Shown here: piece after piece, positions 24,849 to 33,152 of the stretch
How positions within the stretch are numbered: position 1 is the stretch's first letter
Layout: each line of letters begins with the position of its first letter
Translations under genes and position numbers: made by a program
Notes under the pieces: generated by a model
What the model was told of the DNA's origin: nothing
Database searches by the model: none
What the model saw: the letters and a program-made list of their open reading frames with translations, nothing else
Assembly (NCBI GenBank): GCA_020628865.1
Contig: JAHDEJ010000015.1
Coordinates: 54,509 to 97,659, forward strand
From: Acidimicrobiales bacterium
GTDB lineage: Bacteria > Actinomycetota > Acidimicrobiia > Acidimicrobiales > SHLQ01
Length of the DNA stretch: 43,151 bases
Direction: 5' to 3'

Positions 24849-24965
24849 GAGCTTGTCTCCTTGGCGCGGCAGAAGGTCCGCCGCGTATCCGTCAGTGTCG
24901 CATCCGATCGGCTGTGGCTGGCGCTTCCTGAAGAGAACTTGTGCGCTCCAACCGATGCCGGTGGA

Positions 24966-25313
24966 TCAGTCGTCGATCTTGGAGATGTCCCAGTCGCGGA
25001 CCGGCATGGCGTCCGGCGATTTCCAGTCTTCGATGCACCGTTCGGAAAGCGGTGCCGCCTTACCGATGCGCACCCGATCCTGCTCGCTCACGAACAGGCT
25101 CGGCGGGAGGTGGGGTTCGCGCTGCATCGAGCGGTTGTAGGCCTTGCCGTCCTTCTCCAGGTGGTCCCACGCGTTGCTGAACGACCATCCGGTGGCGCCG
25201 ACGATGCCGCGGGCGGATCGGAACATGTCGCCGTCGTTGCCCATGGCCTTGCGGCCGGCGCGCCGGTCGCGCATCTCGGCCCGAAACTCTCGAATCCAGC
25301 TGCGCATGGACAT
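24966..25313 (-). CDS. Small conserved-looking protein of unknown function (115 residues)
   Basis: A charged cytoplasmic protein with an Arg-rich N-terminal helix (MSMRSWIREFRAEMRDRRAG) and a C-terminal half rich in Trp, Asp and Pro ending WDISKIDD. There is no signal peptide or membrane segment and no recognisable fold. GAAAGG lies upstream of the ATG, and codon use matches its neighbours. It is alone between the GH13 gene and the divergent MFS gene. I cannot assign a function. Confidence 0.6.
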   Translation of the reverse strand: MSMRSWIREFRAEMRDRRAGRKAMGNDGDMFRSARGIVGATGWSFSNAWDHLEKDGKAYNRSMQREPHLPPSLFVSEQDRVRIGKAAPLSERCIEDWKSPDAMPVRDWDISKIDD

Positions 25314-25341
25314 TGGTTTGCCTTTCGACCGTCCGCCCTTG

Positions 25342-25395
25342 CCGTCAACCGTACATCGATCGGGCGACCTCGCCGGGGTCGTACGAGGTTGACGG
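25342..25395. promoter_or_regulatory. Spaced inverted repeat in a divergent intergenic region
   Basis: CCGTCAACC (25342-25350) and GGTTGACGG (25387-25395) are perfect 9-bp arms 36 bases apart, with GTAC directly inside each. It ends 5 bases before the TAGGGT hexamer of the MFS gene, so it could be a pair of half-sites controlling both directions. Confidence 0.4.
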
Positions 25396-25399
25396 GGCG

Positions 25400-25405
25400 T
25401 AGGGT
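25400..25405 (+). promoter_or_regulatory. -10 hexamer TAGGGT 6 bases before the MFS GTG (leaderless promoter)
   Basis: TAGGGT, then GCGGGG, then GTG. The layout is the same as at 18486-18491 on the other strand. Confidence 0.5.
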
Positions 25406-25411
25406 GCGGGG

Positions 25412-26584
25412 GTGAATCGACGCCACGTTGGCTTCTCGTACATGCTCGTCATGGCGATGGCGATGTCCACGTTCAGCCTGTTTGCCCTCGCGGTCGTGGC
25501 CAGCGACCTGGAGCAGGAGTTCGGTCTCTCGAAGCTGCAGCTCGGATTGATCGGTGCGGTCAACACCGGTGTCGGTGGACTCTTTGCCCCGACGGCCGGC
25601 CGCCTGTCCGATCTGTTGGGTGGCCGCAAAGCGATCGCTGCGGTGCTGGCGTTGTCGGCGATCTCGACGGCCGCTGCTGCGCTCGCCACCTCGTATGCGG
25701 TGCTGTTGGTCGCGATGGCGCTTGCCGGCCTACCTCAGGGCTGGGGCAACCCGGCGACCAACAAGGCCATATCCACCGGAATCCCCGCTGACCAACGGGG
25801 CGTGCTCACGGGCGTCAAGCAATCCGGGGTGCAACTCGCCACGTTCAGTTCAGGATTTGCGATGCCGGCGATCGCCGCGACCGCCGGCTGGCGAGCCGGA
25901 CTCTGGGCGGTTGCCGGCGTCTCGACCGTCAGCCTGCTCGGCCTGCGTTGGGTCACCGAACTCGACGAGCCGACGGACGGTCCGGCGACGGACGCCGCCG
26001 CGACCGCAGGTCCACTCCCTGGCATCGTGTGGCGGGTGGCGGCCTATGGATTCGTCATGGGAACCGTGGGGGGAGGGCTCGGCCGATTCCTGCCCCTGTT
26101 TGCCGAGGAGTCGGTCGGTGTGAGCCCGGCGACGGCGGGCGCCGTCTTCGGGGTGTCCGGACTGATCGCCATCCCCTCGCGCATCATCTGGGGCGTCGCG
26201 TTGGACCGGGGGTTCCCCACACGGCGGGCGCTGACGATCCTCGGTGTCGGAGCTGCCGTGTCGATCGCTCTGCTGATCGGGTCCGCGAGCCTGGGGATCG
26301 CCCTGCTGTGGATCGGCACGCTGCTGTCCGGTCTGACAGTCGGCTCGTGGAACACGGCGGCCAACCTCTCGATGATTCGCGAATCCGGCACGGCCGGTGC
26401 CGGCCGCGCAACCGGTGTGCTGCTCTTCGGCTTCCTGATCGGGCTGACCGTCGGCGGGCCACTGGTGGGCTGGTCGATCGACCGGTTCGACAGCTACCAG
26501 CCCGCATGGATCGCCAGCGGCCTCGTCTGCCTTGTGGCTGCTGCGATCGTCTCGGGGCGAACGGAGCGAAGTACCCTTTCCTGA
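25412..26584 (+). CDS. MFS transporter
   Basis: 390 residues, about 12 hydrophobic segments. Motif A is GRLSDLLGGRKA after helix 2; the repeat form in the second half is weaker. PQGWGNPATNKAI and GVKQSGVQLATF in helices 4-5 resemble the NNP/CynX-like and organic-anion MFS group. Starts with GTG (MNRRHVGF) on an apparently leaderless transcript. Its stop overlaps the FdhD start by one base (TGATG), so the two are translationally coupled; a formate- or molybdenum-related cargo is conceivable but unproven. Confidence 0.88.
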   Translation: MNRRHVGFSYMLVMAMAMSTFSLFALAVVASDLEQEFGLSKLQLGLIGAVNTGVGGLFAPTAGRLSDLLGGRKAIAAVLALSAISTAAAALATSYAVLLVAMALAGLPQGWGNPATNKAISTGIPADQRGVLTGVKQSGVQLATFSSGFAMPAIAATAGWRAGLWAVAGVSTVSLLGLRWVTELDEPTDGPATDAAATAGPLPGIVWRVAAYGFVMGTVGGGLGRFLPLFAEESVGVSPATAGAVFGVSGLIAIPSRIIWGVALDRGFPTRRALTILGVGAAVSIALLIGSASLGIALLWIGTLLSGLTVGSWNTAANLSMIRESGTAGAGRATGVLLFGFLIGLTVGGPLVGWSIDRFDSYQPAWIASGLVCLVAAAIVSGRTERSTLS

Positions 26585-27366
26585 TGGCTCGTGGTCGTAC
26601 CCGAAGCGTGTTCGTTCGCCGCATTGGCGGCGGCAACGACCGTCGACGCCCGGACGACCTCATCGTCGAAGAGCCGCTTTCCATCCAGCTCGATGGAACC
26701 CTCGTGGCGACCACGATGCGAACCCCCGGTCACGACTACGAGTTGGCCGCCGGTTTCCTGCATGCCGAAGGGATGTTGGGCGGCGCCACGATCGAAACCG
26801 TCCGGTACTGCGCCGACGGTTCAGCGGTCGAGAGTCAGTTCAACATCGTGACCGTCGAGACCGGTGGCAAGGCCCCAACGCCGACACCCCGACTCGGATC
26901 CACGTCGTCGTCCTGCGGCCTGTGCGGCTCCGATGCGATCGACGAGCTCACCACCCGCCTGCTCCCCGTCACTGCCGACCCGATCGACCCGATGGTCCTG
27001 GCCGAGGTGGCCGACCGGGTTCGGGGCAAGCAGGAACTGTTCGACAAGACCGGTGCCGTACATGCGGCCGCTGCGTTCGATTCGACCGGCACCGTGCTGT
27101 CCGTACGGGAAGACATCGGGCGGCACAACGCCGTCGACAAGGTGGTCGGTCGGATGCTCCTCGACGGCGAACTTCCTGCCACCGACCTCGGGCTGTACGT
27201 GAGCGGCCGGGCCAGCTTCGAGATCATCCAGAAGGCATGGGCCGCCGGCTTCGGGTCGGTCGTGTCGGTCAGTGCTCCTTCGGCGCTCGCGGTCGAAACC
27301 GCCGAGGCCGGCAACCTCCAGCTCGCCGGGTTCATCCGCAACGGCGAGATCAACCTGTACTGCTGA
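26584..27366 (+). CDS. fdhD: Formate dehydrogenase accessory sulfurtransferase FdhD
   Basis: 260 residues from the ATG in TGATG; the frame is open upstream through the MFS gene but only as a shadow. FdhD takes sulfur from IscS and sulfurates the molybdenum bis-MGD cofactor of formate dehydrogenases. The essential C-x-x-C is present as SCGLCG (Cys111, Cys114), along with EEPLSIQLDG, VREDIGRHNAVDK and VSGRASFEIIQKAW. No formate dehydrogenase gene lies in the window, so the client enzyme is elsewhere. Two GC hairpins follow the stop. Confidence 0.95.
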   Translation: MARGRTRSVFVRRIGGGNDRRRPDDLIVEEPLSIQLDGTLVATTMRTPGHDYELAAGFLHAEGMLGGATIETVRYCADGSAVESQFNIVTVETGGKAPTPTPRLGSTSSSCGLCGSDAIDELTTRLLPVTADPIDPMVLAEVADRVRGKQELFDKTGAVHAAAAFDSTGTVLSVREDIGRHNAVDKVVGRMLLDGELPATDLGLYVSGRASFEIIQKAWAAGFGSVVSVSAPSALAVETAEAGNLQLAGFIRNGEINLYC

Positions 27367-27369
27367 CCC

Positions 27370-27384
27370 GGCGGCTCCGCCGCC
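27370..27384 (+). terminator. GGCGGC/GCCGCC hairpin after fdhD
   Basis: A 6-bp perfect GC stem with a 3-base TCC loop four bases after the stop. No T-run follows. Likely a transcript end or stabiliser, together with the next hairpin. Confidence 0.5.
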
Positions 27385-27400
27385 TCCAGGGCTCGGATCC

Positions 27401-27415
27401 GGGCGCAGAGCGCCC
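27401..27415 (+). terminator. Second hairpin GGGCGC-AGA-GCGCCC after fdhD
   Basis: A 6-bp perfect stem with AGA loop, 16 bases after the first hairpin, giving a double structure typical of strong GC-rich terminators. Followed by TCGACCTCG rather than a T-run. Confidence 0.45.
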
Positions 27416-27448
27416 TCGACCTCGCTCCTGCTGCGCACGCGCACTCAC

Positions 27449-27536
27449 GGGTGAAGGGGTCGCGTCCCACTTTCACCCAAACGTCTCCTGCTGGGTGAAG
27501 GGGTCGCGTCTCACTTTCACCCAAACGTTTCCTGCT
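27449..27536. repeat. Two tandem 44-bp palindrome-containing repeats
   Basis: 27449-27492 and 27493-27536 are head-to-tail copies differing at two C/T positions. Each begins GGGTGAAGGGG and contains TTCACCC, so every unit can fold with GGGTGAA paired to TTCACCC around a GTCGCGTC core, and each ends AAACGT-TCCTGCT. They lie in the fdhD-hemQ gap (27367-27597), which has no ORF with coding bias. The units abut without spacers, so this is not CRISPR. Confidence 0.85.
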
Positions 27537-27585
27537 GAACGAACGGGGACGCGGCACGACTCCTACCGGAGCCGACTTGGCGCCG

Positions 27586-27591
27586 TAGGCT
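27586..27591 (+). promoter_or_regulatory. -10 hexamer TAGGCT 6 bases before the hemQ ATG (leaderless promoter)
   Basis: TAGGCT, then GAGGCC, then ATG. It could alternatively be read as a weak GAGG ribosome site, but that spacing (2-3 bases) is too short. Confidence 0.5.
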
Positions 27592-27597
27592 GAGGCC

Positions 27598-28281
27598 ATG
27601 AGCGCTGTTTCACCCTCCGAGGGCCTTGGTGTCCTGCATCTGTTCTGCAAGCCGGGCCCGTCGTTCGACGCCGCCGCCGCCATCGCAGCGATCGAGAAGG
27701 CCCAGGCCGGAGACGCCCAGGTGATCACGGTGTCGATGCTCGGCCACAAGGCCGACGTGGCGATCATGGCGCTGCATTCGGACTGGTGGGCACTTCGGTC
27801 ACTGCAGAGTGCGGTGCAGGCGGCCGGCCTCGATGTGGTCGATTCATTCGTGTCGCTGACGGAGATCAGTGAGTACGCAGCCGGCGTTCCCGAGGAGATG
27901 CGCAACATGCGTCTCTACCCGGAGCTCGCCGAGGTGCACGAGGACAAGCCGGCCTGGTGCTTCTATCCGATGTCGAAGAAGCGCGAGGGCCACGCCAACT
28001 GGTTCACGCTTCCGTTCGAGGAGCGCAAGGAGCGCATGTACGAGCACGGCGCATCCGGCCGGAAGTTCAAGGGCCGGATCCTGCAGGTCATCACCGGTTC
28101 GACCGGTGTGGACGACTGGGAGTGGGGCGTGACGCTGTTCGGCCAGCACCCCGACGACCTCAAGGAGGTCGTGTACACGATGCGGTTCGACGAGGCGTCG
28201 TCGGTCTACGCCGAGTTCGGCCCCTTCTACTCGGGCATCGTGGCCGAGCCGGGCCAGGTCTTCGACGCCCTGGCCGTCTGA
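27598..28281 (+). CDS. hemQ: Coproheme decarboxylase HemQ/ChdC (chlorite dismutase-like)
   Basis: 227 residues. Catalyses the last step of the coproporphyrin-dependent haem pathway of Gram-positives, turning iron-coproporphyrin III into haem b with peroxide. The catalytic Tyr123 in FYPMSKKR and proximal haem ligand His150 in YEHGASGRKF are 27 residues apart, the same spacing as Tyr145/His172 of the Staphylococcus aureus enzyme. ILQVITGSTGVDDWEWGVTLF and the C-terminal YAEFGPFYSG match. Haem made here could serve the H-NOX and HODM proteins in this window. The gene for coproporphyrin ferrochelatase is not present. The methyltransferase gene follows after 15 bases. Confidence 0.93.
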   Translation: MSAVSPSEGLGVLHLFCKPGPSFDAAAAIAAIEKAQAGDAQVITVSMLGHKADVAIMALHSDWWALRSLQSAVQAAGLDVVDSFVSLTEISEYAAGVPEEMRNMRLYPELAEVHEDKPAWCFYPMSKKREGHANWFTLPFEERKERMYEHGASGRKFKGRILQVITGSTGVDDWEWGVTLFGQHPDDLKEVVYTMRFDEASSVYAEFGPFYSGIVAEPGQVFDALAV

Positions 28282-28296
28282 GCGACAGACCACCGT

Positions 28297-28935
28297 ATGG
28301 ATCCACGGCATCTGTCCGAGTTTCCGGCGGGGTTCTTCTCACGGAGTGACGAAACCGACGACGCAGACTTCTACGCCTTCGATCGTTTCGTGACCCACAT
28401 CGACGACGGTGCGATCGTTGCGGTCGGTGAGTTGTACGACGAGCTCGGGCTCGCTGGTGACGCGTCCGGACCGGTCCTGGACATCTGTTCGTCCTGGATC
28501 TCGCACTTCCAGTCGAAGCCCGAACGCCTCGTTGTCACCGGCATGAATGCCGCCGAGCTGGCGGCGAATGAGATGGCCGACGAGTGGCTGGTCAAGGACC
28601 TCAACGTCGACCCGACGCTCCCGTTCGACGACGACGCGTTCGCCGCCGTGACCTGCGCGGTGTCGGTGGACTATCTGACCCGGCCGCTCGATGTGTTCGC
28701 CGAAGCGGCACGCGTGCTCCGGCCGGGAGGTGTGTTCGTGTGCACCTTCTCGAACCGGTGTTTCCCAACCAAGGCGATCCGCGGTTGGTTGGCCAACCAG
28801 GACGCCGCTCGGATGCAGATCGTCGGTCGCTACTTCGAACTGACCGACGGCTTCGCCGAGCCGACGCTCGAGCATCGCAACCCCGCCGCACACACCGATC
28901 CCCTCTACGCCGTCTGGGCCACCCGCCAGCCATAG
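28297..28935 (+). CDS. SAM-dependent methyltransferase-like protein
   Basis: 212 residues of class I methyltransferase type. VLDICSSWISHF replaces the usual DxGxGxG glycine loop (motif I has Cys-Ser-Ser), but motif II-III features LPFDDDAFAAVTCAVSVDYL and the post-motif RVLRPGGVFVCTFSNRCFP are classical for the Methyltransf_11 family. The altered motif I may mean changed SAM binding. It is 15 bases after hemQ and probably in the same operon. The substrate is unknown. Confidence 0.75.
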   Translation: MDPRHLSEFPAGFFSRSDETDDADFYAFDRFVTHIDDGAIVAVGELYDELGLAGDASGPVLDICSSWISHFQSKPERLVVTGMNAAELAANEMADEWLVKDLNVDPTLPFDDDAFAAVTCAVSVDYLTRPLDVFAEAARVLRPGGVFVCTFSNRCFPTKAIRGWLANQDAARMQIVGRYFELTDGFAEPTLEHRNPAAHTDPLYAVWATRQP

Positions 28936-28964
28936 CCGCCGCACCAACGGCGCGCCGCACCACC

Positions 28965-29025
28965 CACTGCGCGCACTCCACCACAAGTGGGGGCAGCCCC
29001 CAGTTGCGGTGGTGTCCGCGCGGTG
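28965..29025. repeat. REP-like palindrome, type A (61 bp)
   Basis: Two 30-base arms around a single central A (28995) match at about 25 of 30 positions. The core is CCACCACAAGTGGGGGC / GCCCCCAGTTGCGGTGG (28978-29012), with GC-rich CGCGCG flanks. It fills most of the 132-base gap between the methyltransferase stop and the converging lipoprotein gene. The same core recurs at 30325, 41532 and 42476. Confidence 0.85.
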
Positions 29026-29067
29026 CGTGAGAAGTGGGCGGCGGACGCGCAGCGCTTCGACTGCCGA

Positions 29068-30195
29068 CTACCCGGCAAGCGCAATCGTCAGTAGGGGCAC
29101 CCCGACCACCAGCAGGACGGCCACAGCCAATGCGATTGGCACCGGACTGCGTAGGGGAATCTCCTGAAGTTGAGCATCCCGTCGGTCCCCAAGCTCTCCT
29201 CCGACCTGGCGGGCGACGTGGTATGCGGCAATCGGAGCAAAAACATGCACCCCAACGAGGAAGACCGGCCAGCCCACAACCGCACGACTCCACATGAAGT
29301 AAACGACCGCAGTGGCCACAACGAAGAGCAGCCAGGCCACCAGCAGCCAGCGCACGAATGCGATGAAAAATCTGCGGCCGCTGAAGCGACGTTCGCGGTT
29401 GATGGCAACAACCAAAAGGCCCAGCACCACCGGCATCAGCAACGCAGCGAAGACCGCCAGAATGGTCACGCCCCAGCTGGCGCCGCCGCCGCTTAACAAC
29501 GTCAACGAGATGGAGAGCAGCGCAGGGAACGCCAGCGCCGCTGCCGTCTTCGTCGCTGACCCAACGTGTGGCCCCGGCAGCTGCGAGAACAGCATCGCTC
29601 CGAGGAGCACGACGAGTAGGCCGGCCAGCACGATGGAGCGGAGCAGGCCCTTTGAGAGGGTCCGAAGGTCGGCCTCGGATGGCGACCATTGACCGTCAGC
29701 CGAGCGCACCAGGACACCCAGGTCGCCCGCTGCCACCTGCACCGTCTGATCTGGCATGACGAGAATGTCGTAAACCTCGGCCACCGCACGCACCCCGTCG
29801 ACACCGTGCGACAGGTCGAGCCAGCTCTGACCCGGACTGACTGACCAAACGGTCCGGACGGTGTCGAAGCCATCGCTGGACTCGACGATCGTTGCGCCGG
29901 GTAGAAGCCGAATGCACGTGCCATCGTCGAGGCATGCCTCACGGACCTGGTCGAGTTCCTCGAGCGCCCGTTGTCGGGCTGCCTCGGGCTCTTCCCCGGG
30001 GAGGAGGAAGGAGTCGGGGGTGCCGTAGCCGAAGGGGTCGGACCACCCCTCCTCGAACGTTGCATGGCTGCGTTCGACGCTGCCGTCGGCAGCGAGCCGG
30101 AGGTCGATGACGACGCTCGTCGTCGGAGGCGAGCAGGCGGCGACAAGCAGCCCGGCACACACGATCACAGGTAGTCGCCGCCACCCGAGTGCCAT
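29068..30195 (-). CDS. Lipoprotein-type multi-pass membrane protein of unknown function
   Basis: 375 residues. A lipoprotein signal (LLVAAC, Cys21) is followed by an extracytoplasmic part of about 165 residues (VVIDLRLAADGSVERSHATFEEGW..., two further Cys around 88-93) and then about six hydrophobic segments from residue 186 to the end. GGAGGATG lies upstream of the ATG. The mixture of a lipidated exterior domain with a helical C-terminal membrane domain is reminiscent of LppM-like N-termini fused to a permease-like region, but I cannot name the family. Two type-A REP-like elements flank the gene. Confidence 0.65.
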   Translation of the reverse strand: MALGWRRLPVIVCAGLLVAACSPPTTSVVIDLRLAADGSVERSHATFEEGWSDPFGYGTPDSFLLPGEEPEAARQRALEELDQVREACLDDGTCIRLLPGATIVESSDGFDTVRTVWSVSPGQSWLDLSHGVDGVRAVAEVYDILVMPDQTVQVAAGDLGVLVRSADGQWSPSEADLRTLSKGLLRSIVLAGLLVVLLGAMLFSQLPGPHVGSATKTAAALAFPALLSISLTLLSGGGASWGVTILAVFAALLMPVVLGLLVVAINRERRFSGRRFFIAFVRWLLVAWLLFVVATAVVYFMWSRAVVGWPVFLVGVHVFAPIAAYHVARQVGGELGDRRDAQLQEIPLRSPVPIALAVAVLLVVGVPLLTIALAG

Positions 30196-30324
30196 CGCCT
30201 CATCCTCCAGCCTTGAACTCGACCGCTGCGTTCATCATCGGCAGCAATCGGGGCGATCTTCGCTAACTCGCTGCGACTGCCCCGGGCTCCATGCTCGCAG
30301 CCCGCACCACCCACCGCGCTCACT

Positions 30325-30359
30325 CCACTACAAGTGGGGGCTGCCCCCAGTTGTGGTGG
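30325..30359. repeat. REP-like palindrome, type A, second copy
   Basis: CCACTACAAGTGGGGGC (30325-30341), central T, GCCCCCAGTTGTGGTGG (30343-30359): 15 of 17 positions pair. Weaker complementarity continues outward to about 30312-30372. It lies in the 221-base divergent gap between the lipoprotein gene and the M20 gene, which shows no other coding signal. Confidence 0.85.
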
Positions 30360-30404
30360 GGTGCGAGCTGAGGGTGAGGGGTGAACTGGGGTGGGGGCAT
30401 CGGG

Positions 30405-30410
30405 TAGTGT
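30405..30410 (+). promoter_or_regulatory. -10 hexamer TAGTGT 6 bases before the M20 ATG (leaderless promoter)
   Basis: TAGTGT, then CCCGAC, then ATG. No ribosome site is seen in the spacer. Confidence 0.5.
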
Positions 30411-30416
30411 CCCGAC

Positions 30417-31775
30417 ATGGACGACATCTCAACGCTGGATCGACTGACCGAAGAGAACGCCGAACTGCTGCAGGCGATGATTCGGAACCAATGCGTGAAC
30501 GATGGCTCGCCCGAGTCCGGCCATGAGACCCGCAACGCCAACCTGCTCCGCGACGAGCTCGAAGGCTGCGGCGCCGACATGGAGATCCTTCCGGTCCTTC
30601 CCGGGCGCGACTCCATCGTCGCCCGACTTCCGGGAACCGACCCCGACGCTCCCGCCCTCATGCTGATGGGCCACACGGACGTCGTCCCGGTCTCACCCGA
30701 CGGGTGGAAGGTCGACCCGTTCGGCGGCGAGCGCATCGGCAACGAGATCTGGGGGCGCGGCGCCGTCGACATGCTCAACGTGACCTCGTCGATGGCCGTT
30801 GCGTTCCGCCACATCGCCAAGTCCGGCAAGCGGTACCCCGGCGACATCGTCTACTTCGGTGTTGCCGACGAGGAAGCCGGCGGCGTCTACGGCGCCCGCC
30901 CGCTCGTCGAAGACCGGTGGGACGCCCTGCACTGCGACTACGTCCTCACCGAGTACGGCGGCACTCCGCTGATGAGCGACGACGGACCCATCGTGCTCCT
31001 CACCACCGCCGAGAAGGGCGCCGACGGACAGATCATCACGGTCAGCGGAGAGCCCGGCCACGGTTCGATGCCATACAAGACCGACAACGCGATCTCGAAG
31101 GCCGCAGAGATCGTCCGCCGCATCGAGGCATACAACCCCGGCGCCAAAATCGACGAGCTGTTCACCGGGCGCGTGAAGGCCCAGAACTTCGACCCGGAGA
31201 CGGAGGCGAAGCTCCTCGACCCAGGCCGCATCGAGGAGGCGCTGGCCGAGATGGAGCCGGCGCTCGCCCGCAACCTGCATTCGTGCTGCCACACGAGCTT
31301 CTCGCCGAACATCATCCATGGCGGCACCAAGATCAACACGATCCCCGACAAGGTCGAGCTCGAGGTCGACATCCGGATCCTGCCTGGTGAGACGACGGAA
31401 GACGTCCAGCGTCATCTGCACGAGGCGATCGGTCCGGAGCTGATGGGCTCCGTCGAGCTGCGTCCGTGGTCGGACGAGGAACGTGGGTCCACCTCGTCGT
31501 CGACCGACACGCCGCTGTGGGGTGCGCTGGTCGATTCGATCCAGATGACGTATCCGGGTGCTCGGGTGATGCCGTCGATGGTGACCGGCGGAACCGACGC
31601 CCGGTTCTTCCGTCGTCGGGGCGTGCCGTCCTACGGCGCCGGCCTGCTCAGCGCAGACGTCAGCCTGGGCGAGTTCATGAGCCGCTTCCATGGCCACAAC
31701 GAGCGCATCGACATCGAGTCACTGCGGCTCACGACGAAGCTCTGGCTTGATGTCGTCGAACGACTCTGGGTCTGA
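30417..31775 (+). CDS. M20 family metallopeptidase/amidohydrolase
   Basis: 452-residue cytosolic di-zinc hydrolase of the ArgE/DapE/CPG2 family. Zinc and catalytic residues: His86 and Asp88 in GHTDVVP, Asp118 in GRGAVDM, general-base pair Glu152-Glu153 in ADEEAGG, and the C-terminal FHGHNERI His. The dimerisation domain lies between about 200 and 330 (EKGADGQIITVSGEPGHGSMP). It removes an acyl or aminoacyl group from an amino acid or dipeptide; the exact substrate is open. The MFS-like gene overlaps its 3' end by 26 bases. Confidence 0.92.
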   Translation: MDDISTLDRLTEENAELLQAMIRNQCVNDGSPESGHETRNANLLRDELEGCGADMEILPVLPGRDSIVARLPGTDPDAPALMLMGHTDVVPVSPDGWKVDPFGGERIGNEIWGRGAVDMLNVTSSMAVAFRHIAKSGKRYPGDIVYFGVADEEAGGVYGARPLVEDRWDALHCDYVLTEYGGTPLMSDDGPIVLLTTAEKGADGQIITVSGEPGHGSMPYKTDNAISKAAEIVRRIEAYNPGAKIDELFTGRVKAQNFDPETEAKLLDPGRIEEALAEMEPALARNLHSCCHTSFSPNIIHGGTKINTIPDKVELEVDIRILPGETTEDVQRHLHEAIGPELMGSVELRPWSDEERGSTSSSTDTPLWGALVDSIQMTYPGARVMPSMVTGGTDARFFRRRGVPSYGAGLLSADVSLGEFMSRFHGHNERIDIESLRLTTKLWLDVVERLWV

Positions 31776-32991
31776 CGCAGCTTCCCCTCGCCTTCTCCCC
31801 CGCTTCCTTGCGCTTGGTGCCGTTGCGCCGGTGACGGCGCTCGCCGTCGGCGTCGACGGTGGTGCGGTCTTCCAGATTCTCGCCATCGAGGAGTTGGCGC
31901 TCGATCCACGCAGCGTCGGCATTGCGCTCGGATTGGGCACGCTCTCGATCCCGTTGCAGTTGTGGGCTGTGCGCATTCCGCTCGAGCAGGCGCGCCGAAA
32001 CCTGCGTGTCCATGTGGTTGCGCTCGGGATGATGGCGGTGATCACGGCCGCGCTCCTCTGGTTCGCTGCACCGGGGTCGGTGGTGGCGGGGCTGGCACTT
32101 GTCATTGCGGTTCTGGCAGAGATCTCGGTGTCGGTGCTGTATGCAACGTCGCTGCAGCCGCTCGTGTCCTATTCGTTGAGCACCGCGGAGCGTCAGACGA
32201 TGCTCGGGCTCGGGCGGGCCACGACCGGCGCCGTCCTGTTGTTGTCGGTGTTGGTGTTCGGGCAGCTGGGTACCGGCGGTCGCACGGTGTTCCTGGGGGT
32301 GTTGGGGCTCCTGTCGTTCGCGCTTGCGTGGGCGCTGCATGTGCTGCCGCATCCGCGGACCGATCGGGATGACCCCTCGGAACTGGGCGGCGAGCCGAAG
32401 GACGCGGGTGCGTCGTGGGCCGGGTTCGGCCGGCTGTTCGTGGCGCTCACCGCCAGCGCGCTCGCTGGTTGGCCACTGCTGCTCACCTGGGTCGCCCTGG
32501 TGCTCTGGCCGACGGTGAACCTCGGTGTGCTCGGCGCGGCGTTGAGCGTCGGCAGCATCGTGAGCTCGGCGCTCTGGCGAGATCCCGGTGACCGGATCTT
32601 CGTCGTGCTTCGGGTGGCGGCCGTTGGTACGGCGGTGTGCAGCATCGGTGTGGCCGTGATCCCGCGGCCGATCGATTCCTTTGGCCTGCTCGGCGCGTTC
32701 GCGATGGCGCTCATCGTCATCGGTTCGGCGAGTCGGTCGATCGTGAACATCGGCCTGATGGAACTGGCGCATCGTCGGGTGGACTCGCGCAACTCGGTGC
32801 GGGTCATGACGATGTTCGACGTGATCGGCTCGACCTCGTTCCAGCTCGGGTTCTTCGTGGCCGGGTTCCTCATCGCTGCGAGCCAGACGACGTCGGCAAC
32901 CATGGACCCGTACCAGTGGTGGCTGGTGGTGACCAGCGCCGCGTTTGCCATCGCAGTCGCGCGGCTTCGCCCCCGCCCGCCGGTGGCCTGA
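31750..32991 (+). CDS. MFS-like multi-pass membrane protein
   Basis: 413 residues from the ATG inside the M20 gene (the frame runs further upstream as a Ser-rich shadow). About 11-12 hydrophobic segments; helix 1 is FLALGAVAPVTALAVGVDGG. The middle loop carries PHPRTDRDDPSELGGEPKDAG. Motif A is weak, so it may be a divergent MFS or related carrier. Overlap with the M20 gene suggests co-translation; it may move the M20 substrate or product. Codon use matches its neighbours. Confidence 0.72.
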   Translation: MSSNDSGSDAASPRLLPRFLALGAVAPVTALAVGVDGGAVFQILAIEELALDPRSVGIALGLGTLSIPLQLWAVRIPLEQARRNLRVHVVALGMMAVITAALLWFAAPGSVVAGLALVIAVLAEISVSVLYATSLQPLVSYSLSTAERQTMLGLGRATTGAVLLLSVLVFGQLGTGGRTVFLGVLGLLSFALAWALHVLPHPRTDRDDPSELGGEPKDAGASWAGFGRLFVALTASALAGWPLLLTWVALVLWPTVNLGVLGAALSVGSIVSSALWRDPGDRIFVVLRVAAVGTAVCSIGVAVIPRPIDSFGLLGAFAMALIVIGSASRSIVNIGLMELAHRRVDSRNSVRVMTMFDVIGSTSFQLGFFVAGFLIAASQTTSATMDPYQWWLVVTSAAFAIAVARLRPRPPVA

Positions 32992-33152
32992 CGGGCCGGT
33001 CGACACTCCCGGAAAATGCCCCGATTTCGCGCCGTACGCGCGAGCCTTCGCGCCCAACGCGGTGCTTTGTTACATCGTTGTCATTCCGCCTTGTGAGCCG
33101 GTGGATCCCCCGATAGAAACGGTGGCTGAACGACCGGGAGGGGTCTACAACA

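Noticed and set aside
25948-26583. N-terminal extension of FdhD into the MFS gene
   Set aside because: The extension is an Arg-rich shadow of the MFS frame; the ATG in TGATG gives a normal FdhD length.
27449-27536. Tandem repeats considered as a CRISPR fragment
   Set aside because: The two units abut with no unique spacers, and no cas genes are nearby.
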